64,000 bases of DNA from Hirundichthys speculiger (taxonomy: Eukaryota > Chordata > Actinopteri > Beloniformes > Exocoetidae): contig JAGFBZ010002568.1 of the NCBI GenBank assembly GCA_018398805.1, positions 391,001 through 455,000 of the forward strand, written 5' to 3'. Below, piece after piece: positions 9,501-17,724 of this stretch. A model generated the notes under the pieces. That model saw only the letters and a list, made by a program, of their open reading frames with translations, was not told where the DNA came from and ran no database searches. Both the position numbers and the translations under genes were made by a program. Position 1 is the stretch's first letter; the number at the start of each line of letters is the position of its first letter.

Positions 9501-12422
9501 GTTTACCTTCAAGATAGAGCCCAGTTTACCTGGAAGATAGAGCCCAGTTTACCTACAAGATAGAGCCCAGTTTACCTGCAAGATAGAGCCCAGTTTACCT
9601 GGAAGATAGAGCCCAGTTTACCTGGAAGATAGAGCCCAGTTTACCTTCAAGATAGAGCCCAGTTTACCTGGAAAATAGAGCCCAGTTTACCTGCAAGAAA
9701 GAGCCCAGTTTACCTGGATGACAGAGCCCAGTTTACTTGGAAGACAGAGCCCAGTTTACCTGGATGACAGAGCCCAGTTTACCTGGAAGACAGAGCCCAG
9801 TTTACCTGGAAGATAGAGCCCGGCCTAGAAGCAGTTGTAAGAAGTTGCTTCAGATCCTTGAAGGTCCTTACCCTGTGATGATTCTACCAGATGTTCAGGC
9901 AAAACAGTTGAAAACATGACAACAGAAACAGGGAAACTTCTCCTTTACAGCCACTCTGTGTGGTAATACCATGTCTGACCACATGGGGGCACGCTGATCT
10001 GCTGCCATGACTGGGCTCATGCTGCTTTGTCCTCCTGGAGGCCTCTTGGTTGTCTGACACCAGGAGCTGACGCTTGAACTTTCATGGTGCTTGCTTCCTT
10101 GTGATCAGAGGTGGTACTGCAGCCTAGAGGGGTTTTCAGGTGACTGGACAGGTGCTGCTGACATCACAGCAGGTAAACAGTGTCTCTGTCTTCTCAGTGG
10201 AGTGCTTCGAGAACAAGCAGCTGTACTTCGCCAACAGACTCAGCGACGCCATGAAGGTAACACCTTTACATCATCTCTTCAGTGACAGATGAGCGCCACC
10301 GCAGCATCGGTCAGGGTCGCGTCTTCTGTCGTCCATGTGACTGTTTGTGTTTCCCGCCAGAGCAAAGGAGCCAAAGAGAAGGTGTTGACCAGGATCATGG
10401 TGTCCCGCTGCGAAGTGGACCTGATGAAGATCAGGACGGAGTTCAGGAGGCAGCACAAGAGGTCGCTGTACCAGACTATCGCTGTGAGTCGCCGCGGCGA
10501 TGAGATGTAGACAAGTCGGTGACGGGAATTTAGAGTAAAAGGTGGAAAGACACGAGCAGAACCCTGAACGTGCTCATCGCAGCATCCCTGGTGGCCGGTT
10601 GGTGGCAGTGGCCGTCTGTGTGGCCGGCTGTTACCGGATGGTGGCCGGCTCTCACTGGCTGGCGGTCAGCAGGTAGAACCTTGGGTGGCTTGCTGTTACT
10701 GACTGGTGGCAGGCTGGTGGCCGAATGTTACTGGCTGGTGGTCAACTGGTGGTCTGTTGTTACTATCTGGTGGCTGGCTGTTACCCCCTGGTGGCCTGCT
10801 GTTACCCCCTGGTGCTCACTGTGACCCCCTGGTGGCCAGCTGTTACCGACTGGTGGCCGGCTGGTACCCCCTGGTGCTCACTGTGACCCCCTGGTGTCCA
10901 GCTGTTACGGACTGGTGGCCAGCTGTTACCGACTGGTGGCTGGCTATTACCCCCTGGTGGCCAGTTGGTACCCGCTGTTACCAACTGGTGGTCAGCTGTT
11001 ACCCCCTGGTGGCTGGCTGATGCCCGCTGTTACCAACTGGTGGCCGGCTGGTGCCACCTGTTACCGACTGGTGGCTGGCTATTACCCCCTGGTGGCCAGT
11101 TGGTGCCCGCTGTTACCGACTGGTGGCCGGCTGTTACCCCCTGGTGGTTGGCTGTTACCCCCTGGTGGCTGGCTGGTGCCCGCTGTTACTGACTGGTGGC
11201 CGGCTGGTGCCCACTGTTACCGACTGGTGGTCGGTTGTTACCCCCTAGTGGCCGGCTGGTGCCCGCTGTTACCTCCTTGGGGTCAGCTGTTACCGACTGG
11301 TGGCAAGCTGTTACTCCCTGGTGGCTGGCTGGTGCCCGCTGTTACTGACTGGTGGTCGGTTGTTACCCCCTGGTGGCCGGCTGGTGCCTGCTTTTACTGA
11401 CTGGTGGCCAGCTGTTACCCCCTGGTGGCCGGCTGGTGCCTGCTGTTACCGACTGGTGGCCGGCTGTTTACCCCCTGGTGGTGGCCGGCTGTTACCAACT
11501 GGTGGCCGGCTGGTGCCCGCTGTTACCGACTGGTGGCCTGCTGTTACCGACTGGTGGCCTGCTGTTACCGACTGGTGGCCTGCTGTTACCGACTGGTGGC
11601 CGGCTGTTACCGACTGGTGGCCGGCTGTTACCGACTGGTGGTCGGCTGTTACCGACTGGTGGTCAGCTGGCGGCACGGTTTTACTGTGTTTATGTAAAAC
11701 TTAACGTACGGCCACGTTTTAAATATTCAGTGTAATAATTTATTTAACGTTAATGCTCCTGCAGCATCAGAGTCTTTAAAATCAAAATTATAATGAAGCT
11801 GGACAGCTGGACATCTCTTCACCTTAGAAGGTTTTTAACATTTTATTATTTTAAGTAAAAAGGTTATAGTGAAAGTTCAGTGAAATGTATTGTTTTCAGT
11901 AAAAAAAAACGTCATGATTTTGCAACAAAAGTCATCGTTTTAGAACAAAGATTTTTTTTTCAATTTTGGAATTAAAAAAAGTGATTTTAGAACAGAAGTT
12001 TAAGTTTGAGATTTATGCAAAATTCATGTCACTTTTTGTGACATGAAGTTGTGATTTTGAGAAATCTGCTGTTTTTACAACAAATGTGATTTTAGGACAA
12101 AAAGTCTTAATTTTACAATAAAAATTCAAATGAAAAAGTCCCCTTTTACGACAAAAATTCATCATTTTAAGGCAAAAGTTACAGCTGTACATAGTTTTGG
12201 GTTTTACAACAAAGAAGTAATTTTGCGGGGTTCTGAGATTTTAGTTTGTGGTGACTCCGTGAAACAGCTGCAGCCTGATGAATCCAGGTGTGAGTTTGTG
12301 AGCAGGTGAGGCTCCCTGGGGACGTCCTTCTCTTCTCAGACTCTGCTGTGTCTTTGTCCTAGGAACACACCAAAGGAGACTACCAGAAAGCTCTGCTGAG
12401 TCTGTGCGGAGGAGACGACTGA
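1763..12422 (+). CDS. anxa2: Annexin A2, 12 coding exons, 338 aa
   Basis: Annexin A2 is a Ca2+-dependent phospholipid-binding protein of cytosol, plasma membrane and endosomes; with S100A10 it forms a heterotetramer that links membranes and actin. I joined the exons by GT/AG sites and phase: 1763-1813, 3936-4029, 5010-5104, 5249-5362, 6772-6862, 8147-8226, 8326-8385, 8773-8866, 9119-9214, 10198-10256, 10361-10483, 12363-12422. This gives 338 codons against 339 in human, with no stop or frameshift. The N-terminal S100A10-binding helix is residues 1-13, followed by four annexin repeats (about 33-103, 104-175, 188-260, 264-335). Calcium-loop motifs are visible: KGVDE in repeat 1, MKGLGTDEE in repeat 2, VKRKGTD in repeat 3 and a weaker SKGAKEK in repeat 4. 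It ends CGGDD like other annexin A2 proteins. Fish have two copies (anxa2a and anxa2b); I cannot say which this is. Family assignment is very secure. Confidence 0.96.
1985..2175. repeat. (TA)n and GATA-like microsatellite, intron 1
   Basis: About 70 bp of uninterrupted TA near 2040-2110, flanked on both sides by imperfect atagata/tatagat repeats. It abuts the left end of the probable DNA transposon remnant. Confidence 0.95.
2546..2573. repeat. Poly(C) tract
   Basis: Twenty C, one T, then six C within intron 1. A homopolymer this long is assembly-sensitive and could form G-quadruplex on the minus strand. Confidence 0.9.
2725..3260 (-). mobile_element. L2/Maui-like LINE 3' fragment
   Basis: On the minus strand the frame from about 3178 contains [21 protein letters not shown], which fits the C-terminal signature of L2-type reverse transcriptase ORFs (AFSxxAPxLWNxLPxxIR). 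It is followed toward lower coordinates by the typical fish LINE 3' tail: gctctacaaataaagttgcc then ttgcct, near 2725-2760. The ORF is broken and 5'-truncated, so this is a dead copy. Confidence 0.75.
3432..3720. repeat. (TA)n and imperfect GATA microsatellite, intron 1
   Basis: About 80 bp of pure TA, then imperfect tatagata, tagctagatatagat and tacagatatag repeats up to about 3720. Similar in make-up to the block at 1985-2175 on the other side of the transposon remnant. Confidence 0.93.
3936..4029 (+). CDS. anxa2: anxa2 coding exon 2
   Basis: Acceptor ctgacctctgcag, donor GTAACT. It encodes residues 18-48 and the first base of codon 49. It holds the tail-to-core linker, including Tyr23 and Thr25 (near the phosphorylated Tyr24/Ser26 of human, Met counted), and the start of repeat 1 ([10 protein letters not shown]). 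Confidence 0.95.
4180..4800. repeat. Degenerate AT-rich repeat (type aaaatcacaactttttgt), intron 2
   Basis: Recurrent words such as ttgtaaaatc, aaatcacaactt and ctttttgt recur every 20-30 bp without strict periodicity. It looks like an old, decayed tandem repeat. Similar blocks lie at 11870-12240, 51180-51620 and 55890-56130. Confidence 0.55.
4899..4917 (+). promoter_or_regulatory. CTCF-like motif in anxa2 intron 2
   Basis: TGCCCAGCAGGTGGCAGCA matches the CTCF consensus YGRCCASYAGRKGGCRSYR at 18 of 19 positions (C instead of R at position 3). It is a single copy outside any tandem array. Motif match only; no occupancy is implied. Confidence 0.5.
5010..5104 (+). CDS. anxa2: anxa2 coding exon 3
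   Basis: Acceptor tcttctccgcag, donor GTGAAA. It encodes residues 49-80. It carries the repeat-1 calcium loop (KG-VDEQT across the junction) and the conserved [19 protein letters not shown] segment. Length is 95 nt, entering in phase 1 and leaving in phase 0. Confidence 0.95.
5249..5362 (+). CDS. anxa2: anxa2 coding exon 4
   Basis: Acceptor ggacatgtttcag, donor GTCAGA. It encodes exactly 38 codons, residues 81-118. It contains [17 protein letters not shown] and the [11 protein letters not shown] segment that leads into repeat 2. The 28-bp minisatellite begins about 70 bp past its donor. Confidence 0.95.
5428..6662 (+). repeat. 28-bp minisatellite, intron 4 (family A, direct)
   Basis: About 44 tandem copies of a 28-bp unit containing ccgaccactagaggctgcag and ttcctcta. 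Variants include actgacc/aacac and gctcc/gctgt. Each unit has short inverted words (ctcta...tagag) and a CCACTAGAGG core. The same family recurs inverted at 22455-23395 and direct at 49981-51142. Confidence 0.97.
6772..6862 (+). CDS. anxa2: anxa2 coding exon 5
   Basis: Acceptor ctgtttgtgtgcag, donor GTGAGT. It encodes residues 119-148 plus one base. It begins with the repeat-2 type II calcium loop [11 protein letters not shown], completed from MK in exon 4, followed by [19 protein letters not shown]. Confidence 0.95.
7180..8090. repeat. gagacc/ccagagg minisatellite, intron 5
   Basis: The array is built from short words (gagacctcagagacc, accagagacaagaggcctga) with a higher-order unit of about 100 bp that includes gaatcctgacactagagacc. 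Long open frames through it come from the repeat and do not encode a protein. Confidence 0.95.
8147..8226 (+). CDS. anxa2: anxa2 coding exon 6
   Basis: Acceptor ttgtatctgcag, donor GTACGT. It encodes residues 149-175. [17 protein letters not shown] is the conserved repeat-2 helix with the acidic residue that caps the calcium site. It leaves in phase 0. Confidence 0.95.
8326..8385 (+). CDS. anxa2: anxa2 coding exon 7
   Basis: Acceptor ctgttttacag, donor GTGAGT. Twenty codons (residues 176-195) give [20 protein letters not shown], the linker between the two halves of the annexin core. It is only 99 bp downstream of exon 6. Confidence 0.94.
8773..8866 (+). CDS. anxa2: anxa2 coding exon 8
   Basis: The acceptor is cggtccgtgaag, less pyrimidine-rich than the others. 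Donor GTGAGA. It encodes residues 196-226 plus one base: [17 protein letters not shown], with the repeat-3 calcium loop, then RSVPHLQK. The 94-nt length matches the human exon. Confidence 0.94.
9119..9214 (+). CDS. anxa2: anxa2 coding exon 9
   Basis: Acceptor ttggtgtgtcag, donor GTATGT. It completes codon 227 and encodes residues 228-258 plus one base: [20 protein letters not shown] and [12 protein letters not shown]. The 23-bp minisatellite begins about 100 bp beyond the donor. Confidence 0.95.
9315..9825 (+). repeat. 23-bp minisatellite, intron 9
   Basis: About 22 copies of a 23-bp unit with agcccagtttacctgcaaga and variants ggaagata, acaagata and ggatgaca. It is unrelated to the other anxa2 intron arrays. 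Confidence 0.95.
10198..10256 (+). CDS. anxa2: anxa2 coding exon 10
   Basis: Acceptor ctctgtcttctcag, donor GTAACA. It completes codon 259 and encodes residues 260-278: [19 protein letters not shown], the first half of repeat 4. It leaves in phase 0. Confidence 0.95.
10361..10483 (+). CDS. anxa2: anxa2 coding exon 11
   Basis: Acceptor tgtttcccgccag, donor GTGAGT. Forty-one codons (residues 279-319) begin [20 protein letters not shown]. Here the repeat-4 calcium loop reads KGAK where human has KGTR. The highly conserved IMVSR segment is intact. Confidence 0.95.
10570..11680 (-). repeat. 21-bp minisatellite with CTCF-like core, intron 11
   Basis: About 50 units of 21 bp, of the type ccggctgttaccgactggtgg and taccccctggtggccggctg. 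On the minus strand many units read TGGCCACCAGGGGGTAACA, matching 17 of 19 positions of the CTCF consensus. Because 21 is a multiple of 3, several spurious frames (VTDWWPA, PLVAGW) stay open across the array. Confidence 0.95.
11870..12240. repeat. Degenerate AT-rich repeat, intron 11
   Basis: Recurrent ttttaggacaaaa, acaacaaatgtgatttta and acaaaaattcat words, like the block in intron 2 but largely in the opposite sense. Ends about 120 bp before the terminal exon. Confidence 0.5.
12363..12422 (+). CDS. anxa2: anxa2 coding exon 12 (terminal) with stop
   Basis: Acceptor ctttgtcctag. Nineteen codons (residues 320-338), [19 protein letters not shown], then TGA at 12420-12422. The acidic residue of the repeat-4 calcium site (GD) and the C-terminal GGDD are present. 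The 3' UTR runs from 12423 to just past the AATAAA at 12533. Confidence 0.96.
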   Translation, partial: EHTKGDYQKALLSLCGGDD

Positions 12423-12532
12423 CGGCCCCGCCCTCCAGGACTCCACTTCCCAGCATGCAACTGGGCTGAGCCATTCCCACTTCAGTCAAACACCTGTGAC
12501 CATTTCAGTTCTGTGACCAGCTTTGTTTCTGC

Positions 12533-12538
12533 AATAAA
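12533..12538 (+). terminator. anxa2: anxa2 poly(A) signal AATAAA
   Basis: A canonical AATAAA hexamer lies 110 nt after the stop codon in an otherwise unremarkable 3' UTR, followed within 30 nt by a T/G-rich stretch (ctgctgtttctgtgagtttg). This implies a very short 3' UTR. Confidence 0.85.
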
Positions 12539-12577
12539 ACTCTTAAAAACCAGTTTCCTGCTGTTTCTGTGAGTTTG

Positions 12578-12596
12578 TGACCAGCAGGGGGCAGCA
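12578..12596 (+). promoter_or_regulatory. Consensus CTCF motif just 3' of anxa2
   Basis: TGACCAGCAGGGGGCAGCA satisfies all 19 positions of the CTCF consensus YGRCCASYAGRKGGCRSYR. It stands 40 bp beyond the AATAAA, in non-repetitive sequence. It could be a domain boundary at the gene's 3' end. The basis is motif match only. Confidence 0.6.
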
Positions 12597-13560
12597 GAGC
12601 AGCACTGACTGTTGATTCCTGCTGCAGCCTCTTTACTGGACACCTTATCTGCTAAAAACAGTAATGAAAACTGGCTTTAACTCCAAGAAGAGCTCAAAAT
12701 GACGTATGACAGAGAGCTAATGTTCAAAAAATTCTACTACAGAGGAAATAAATTGAGTCAGAAATGATTAAAACATGAAAACAGAGTCTGAGAAGAAAGT
12801 CTCCCTGCTGCTTCTGTTTTAACTGCAGACTCATTTACAAATGTAGGTTTTTACAGCAATTACACACAATTTTCAGCTGTGAACACAACGGAAAAAGGTA
12901 AAGACATCAGCAAAGGTTTTAGAGAAACCATTTCCAACCTATCTGAAGTTAGACCCTCTACACAACCGGCAACCATCCCACCTCTTGACTGAAGCTCATC
13001 CAGGACAGAAAAGGTACAGAAACAGATAAACTTATAATAAACAATAAAGCTGAACCAATCAGATGCCCAGATGCCATGTGACCACCATTTGATTGACAGT
13101 TAGCCACTGGTGTAATGATTTGAGCAGCTTAGCATAATACTGACTAAAAACCCAACAGATCATGGTCGTACTACAAAGAGAACATGTTTCCTCGTGCTTG
13201 TGTCAGCTGTACCAACGGTCCACCATGTCTGACTGTCCCTGGTCTGGAAGGACCTGAGGACCAGGTTCAGCTTAGCTTAGCCATGCTAACAGCAGCAGTC
13301 ATTTCACGTCTTCACCAAAACAGCACCAGAGACCAGAGGTCCTACTGTGAGGCCCCATGGCCGGGAAGATGACTGCAGCTCCTAGCACAATTCCATCTTA
13401 AAGAGTCTTCAGGTTATTCTCCAGGACTTGGCTAGCTGCAGGGGCTTGAGCTAGGCTAGCCCTTCAGGCTGAGCTAAAGGAGCCGGAGAAACATTTCAGG
13501 ACTCATCCAAGCAGAATCATCACGAACCCCAACCCCCCTACGCTTGGACTTGGAGTCAGT
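12597..13560. other. Intergenic sequence, no gene seen
   Basis: Non-repetitive sequence following the anxa2 3' end. Short frames here lack recognisable domains or splice structure. I see no convincing exon, RNA or transposon. Confidence 0.6.
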
Positions 13561-13576
13561 CATTGCGACCGCCCTA

Positions 13577-13626
13577 TCGTGGAGCTCCACCGTGGGGCAA
13601 CAGCGCCCCACGGTGGAGCTCCACGA
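13577..13626. repeat. Perfect 22-bp inverted repeat with 6-nt loop
   Basis: The arms (13577-13598 and 13605-13626) are exact reverse complements, starting tcgtggagctccaccgtggg on the left. The loop is aacagc. GC-rich and without a single mismatch, so it would form a very stable cruciform or RNA hairpin. Confidence 0.95.
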
Positions 13627-13639
13627 CTGGCCTCAGTCA

Positions 13640-14335
13640 GAGGCCGATAAAGTTCAGCTGATGAAGCTCAGCTCGGACTTTTCATTTTATGAGTTTTAGA
13701 AGCATAGACGGTCTCGGCTTCCTGCTTGTTGTTCTGTTTCTTCCAGACCCAGAAGCTTCAGAGCAGTTCAGACTGCTCGTCATCATCTGCATATGAAAAC
13801 CATCTGATAATGAAGTCTCAGCAGCTCTAACGTTGTTGATCTCCTGACCTCCGCCGCTCCTATTTGTTGAAAGTATAGATAATCCCCACCGTCGTGCTCC
13901 CATAATCCCATCGCCTCGTTCAGCTCACACGCCGGCTGCAGAAATCACCGCGACGTCCACTCCAGCATGAACCAAATGTCAGCGTCGGCACCTTCGTCCT
14001 CTGAACACCAGCAGGAGAATCAGGAGGGAGGAGGAAGTCTGACACAGACGGAGATGAGTGTTTCTGACGCCTGGAAATGGCCACGGACAGAGTTCACCGT
14101 CCCAGTTTAAATCCCAGTTTCTTAAAAGGCCCAGAGATGGAGAGATGATGATAGAAGACAGCAGGCCTCCACATAAATCTGTGACTGGTTGGTTGTTTGG
14201 TTCAGAGAACAATCCAAAAGGAGAGAAATACTGGCCTTTTTTCTTGGCTTTTAATTTTTTTTTTAACACTAAAACCAGAAAAAACAACAGAATAACACTG
14301 TGCATGTGTTCTAGGGATCTTTGGTGGAGAGTTAG
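13640..14335. other. Non-repetitive intergenic sequence
   Basis: Two opposite-strand open frames of 73-108 codons lie here but show no recognisable domain, and the codon content looks random. No gene called. Confidence 0.5.
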
Positions 14336-14339
14336 GGTT

Positions 14340-16062
14340 TAGTCGCTCTGGGGACCTCTGGTGGTTGGTCAGGCTCAGGGTCAGGGTTGCTCTGGGGACC
14401 TCTGGTGGAGGGTTATGGTCAGGGTTGCTCTGGGGATCTTTGGTGGAGGGTCAGGGTCATGGTTGCTCTGGGGGACCTCTGGTGGAGGGTCAGGGTCAGG
14501 GTTGCTCTGGGGACCTCTGATGGTGGGTCAGGGTCAGGTTCACGGTTGCTCTGGGGACTTCTGGTGGAGGGTTATGGTCAGAGTTGCTCTGGGGACCTCT
14601 GGTGTTGGGTCAGGGTCACGGTTGCTCTGGGGACCTCTGGTGGAGGTTATGGTCATGGTTGCTCTGGGGACCTCTGGTGGAGGGTTATGGTCAGGGTTAC
14701 TCTAGGGACCTCTGGTGTTGGGTCAGGGTCAGGGTTGCTCTGGGGACCTCTGGTGTTGGGTCAGGGTCAGGGTTGCTCTGGGGACCTCTGGTGTTGGGTC
14801 AGGGTCATGGTTGCTCGGGGGACCTCTGGTGGAGGGTTATGGTCAGGGTTGCTCTGGGGACCTCTGGTGGAGGGTTATGGTCAGAGTTGCTCTGGGGACC
14901 TCTGGTGGTGGGTTAGGGTCAGGGTTGCTCTAGGGACCTTTGGTGGAGGGTTATGGTCATGGTCAGGTTGCTCGGGGGACGTCTGGTGGAGGGTTATGGT
15001 CAGGGTTGCTCTGGGGACCTCTGGTGGAGGGTTATGGTCAGGGTGGCTCTGGGGACCTCTGGTGGTGGGTCAGGGTCAGGGTTGCTCTAGGGACCTTTGG
15101 TGGAGGGTTATGGTCATGGTCAGGTTGCTCGGGGGACGTCTGGTGGAGGGTTATGGTCAGGGTTGCTCTAGGGACCTCTGGTGGAGGGTTATGGTCAGGG
15201 TTGCTCTGGGGACCTCTGGTGGTATGTCAGGGTCAGGGTTGCTCTAGGGACCTTTGGTGGAGGGTTATGGTCAGGGTTGCTCTAGGGACCTTTGGTGGAG
15301 GGTTATGGTCATGGTTGCTCTGGGGACCTCTGGTGGAGGGTTATGGTCAGGGTTGCTCTGGGGACCTCTGGTGGTGGGTCAGGGTCAGGGTTGCTCTAGG
15401 GACCTTTGGTGGAGGGTTATGGTCATGGTCAGGTTGCTCTGGGGACCTCTGGTGTTGGGTCAAGGTCATGGTTGCTCGGGGGACCTCTGGTGGTGGGTTA
15501 TGGTCGGGGTTGCTCTGGGGACCTCTGGTGTTGGGTCAGGGTCACGGTTGCTCTGGGGACCTCTGGTGGAGGGTTATGGTCAGGGTTGCTCTGGGGACCT
15601 CTGGTGGAGGGTTATGGTCAGGGTTGCTCTGGGGACTTCTGGTGGAGGGTTATGGTCAGGGTTGCTCTGGGGACCTCTGGTGTTGGGTCAAGGTCATGGT
15701 TGCTCGGGGGACCTCTGGTGGTGGGTTATGGTCGGGGTTGCTCTGGGGACCTCTGGTGTTGGGTCAGGGTCACGGTTGCTCTGGGGACCTCTGGTGGAGG
15801 GTTATGGTCAGGGTTGCTCTGGGGACCTCTGGTGGAGGGTTATGTCAGGGTTGCTCTGGGGACCTCTGGTGGAGGGTTATGGTCAGGGTTACTCTAGGGA
15901 CCTCTGGTGTTGGGTCAGGGTCAGGGTTGCTCTGGGGACCTCTGGTGTTGGGTCAGGGTCATGGTTGCTCGGGGGACCTCTGGTGGAGGGTTATGGTCAG
16001 GGTTGCTCTGGGGACCTCTGGTGGAGGGTTATGGTCAGGGTTGCTCTGGGGACCTCTGGTCC
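14340..16062 (-). repeat. 38-bp minisatellite (gctctggggacctctggtgg)
   Basis: About 45 units of 27-38 bp built from gctctggggacctctggtgg followed by agggttatggtcagggtt or ttgggtcagggtca. The reverse strand of each unit carries CCACCAGAGG, the first ten positions of a CTCF core, but the next bases (TCCCC) depart from it. Long three-frame ORFs (up to 377 codons) result from the repeat. Confidence 0.96.
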
Positions 16063-16069
16063 CAGAATC

Positions 16070-16540
16070 ATAGATGAACATCTGAGTTTGGGGAAACGTC
16101 AGGGCCACATACAGCTAAACATTATTCAAACAAACACGTTAAATGCCATGTTTCTAGAAGAGTTTACTACATTTGTTCTTGTTTTTAAATGTCTGGGACA
16201 TTTTAGTCCCAGACATTTAGAGCTCTGATGTTTGATGTTTCTAATCTTTTAATGGTAGTTTCATGTCTGTGGTAGATTTCTTTGTCGTTTTAACCTGCCG
16301 TTGTCTCTTTGTGCTTCTTTCATTCCTTTTATCTCCTTAGGGTTGTTGGCATGCTTGTGCGGCAGTTTTCCTGGATGGATATATTTGCTGCCATTTTTCA
16401 ATCTTCTGAAGAGGTTCTCTGAGAGTCTTTTCTTCTTGTTCTTCTTCGTCTCTGGTTGTTTTCTGTGTCGTTGTCTTTAAGGATATTTCCGTCTCATAAA
16501 CTCATAAACTTGTTCTGTGACTTCTTGTTTCTCTGCTCTG
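16070..16540. other. Non-repetitive intergenic sequence with a 13-bp hairpin
   Basis: T-rich unique sequence. Positions 16186-16198 and 16207-16219 form a perfect 13-bp inverted repeat (taaatgtctggga) with an 8-nt loop. Otherwise nothing recognisable. Confidence 0.6.
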
Positions 16541-16549
16541 CTTTGGGGA

Positions 16550-16640
16550 CCCTGTGGGTCTGTTGGTGGGCCCCTGCAGGTCTGTTGGTGGGCCCCTAAA
16601 GGTCTGTTGGGGGCCCCTGCAGGTCTGTTGGGGGCCCCGG
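16550..16640 (-). repeat. Short 22-bp tandem repeat
   Basis: Four imperfect copies of ggtctgttggtgggcccctg. Too short to affect neighbours. Confidence 0.8.
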
Positions 16641-16787
16641 GGGTCCGTGGGTTCGCTGTTACTGCTTTCTCCACCTGACGGAAACATCTCTGCTGCTTCG
16701 TTTTCCGGCTGGAACTAGTTTGAAGCTTTTGTTCCTGATCCGTCACGTTCTGTTTGGTTCTGAACCAGATGTTGTCACCTCTACAGC

Positions 16788-17722
16788 CACCAGGGGGCGT
16801 CCACGCATCAACCAAGATGGGGCGTCCACGCATCAACCACAAGGGGGCACCCACGCATCAACCACAATGGGGCGTCCACGCATCAACCAAGACGGGGTGT
16901 CCACGCATCAACCACAAGGGGGCGTCCACGCATCAACCACCAGGGGGCGTCCACGCATCAACCACCAGGGGGCGTCCAAGCATCAACCAGGGGGCGTCCA
17001 CACATCAACCACCAGGGGGCGTCCACGCATCAACCACCAGGGGGCGTCCAAGCATCAACCAGGGGGCGTCCACCCATCAACCACCAGGGGCATCCACGCA
17101 TCAACCACCAGGGGGCGTCCACGCATCAACCAAGACGGGGCGTCCACGCATCAACCACCAGGGGGCGTCCACGCATCAACCACAATGGGGCGTCCACGCA
17201 TCAACCAAGACGGGGCGTCCACGCATCAACCACCAGGGGGCGTCTACGCATCAACCACAAGGGGGCGTCCACGCATCAACCACAAGGGGCGTCCACGCAT
17301 CAACCACCAGGGGGCGTCCACGCATCAACCACCAGGGGGCGTCCACGCATCAACCAGGGGGCGTCCACACATCAACCACCAAGGGGGCGTCCACGCATCA
17401 ACCACCAGGGGGCGTCCAAGCATCAACCAGGGGGGTCCACGCATCAACCACCAGGGGCGTCCACGCATCAACCACCAGGGGGCGTCCAAGCATCAACCAG
17501 GGGGCGTCCACGCATCAACCACCAGGGGCGTCCACGCATCAACCACCAGGGGGCGTCTACGCATCAACCACAAGGGGGCGTCTACGCATCAACCACAAGG
17601 GGGCATCCACGCATCAACCACAAGGGGGCGTCCACGCATCAACCACCAGGGGGCGTCCACGCATCAACCACCAGGGAGCGTCCACGCATCAACCACCAGG
17701 GGGCGTCCACGCATCAATGTCC
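16788..17722 (+). repeat. 25-bp minisatellite with CTCF-core in nearly every unit
   Basis: About 38 copies of a 25-bp unit (caa + ccaccagggggcgtccacgc + at), with shorter variants lacking 'ccac'. The CCACCAGGGGGCG segment contains the entire CTCF core CCASYAGRKGGC, and units match 16 of 19 consensus positions. All sites face the same way. Since 25 is not a multiple of 3 and the unit has no stops, the three forward frames read through as a 25-residue peptide repeat (HQPPGGVHASTTRGRPRIN). I do not regard these as proteins. Confidence 0.96.
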
Positions 17723-17724
17723 AG

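Noticed and set aside
10894..11704. Trp-rich frames of 97-168 codons within anxa2 intron 11
   Set aside because: They are a product of the 21-bp period; the region is bounded by good splice sites of the annexin gene.
12241..12489. 82-codon minus-strand frame over the terminal exon
   Set aside because: Shadow of exon 12 and the 3' UTR.
14387..16228. Forward open frames of up to 377 codons (WGPLVEGYGQG repeats)
   Set aside because: All lie in the 38-bp minisatellite, are open in three frames, and shift register with unit length. No signal, domain or splice context.
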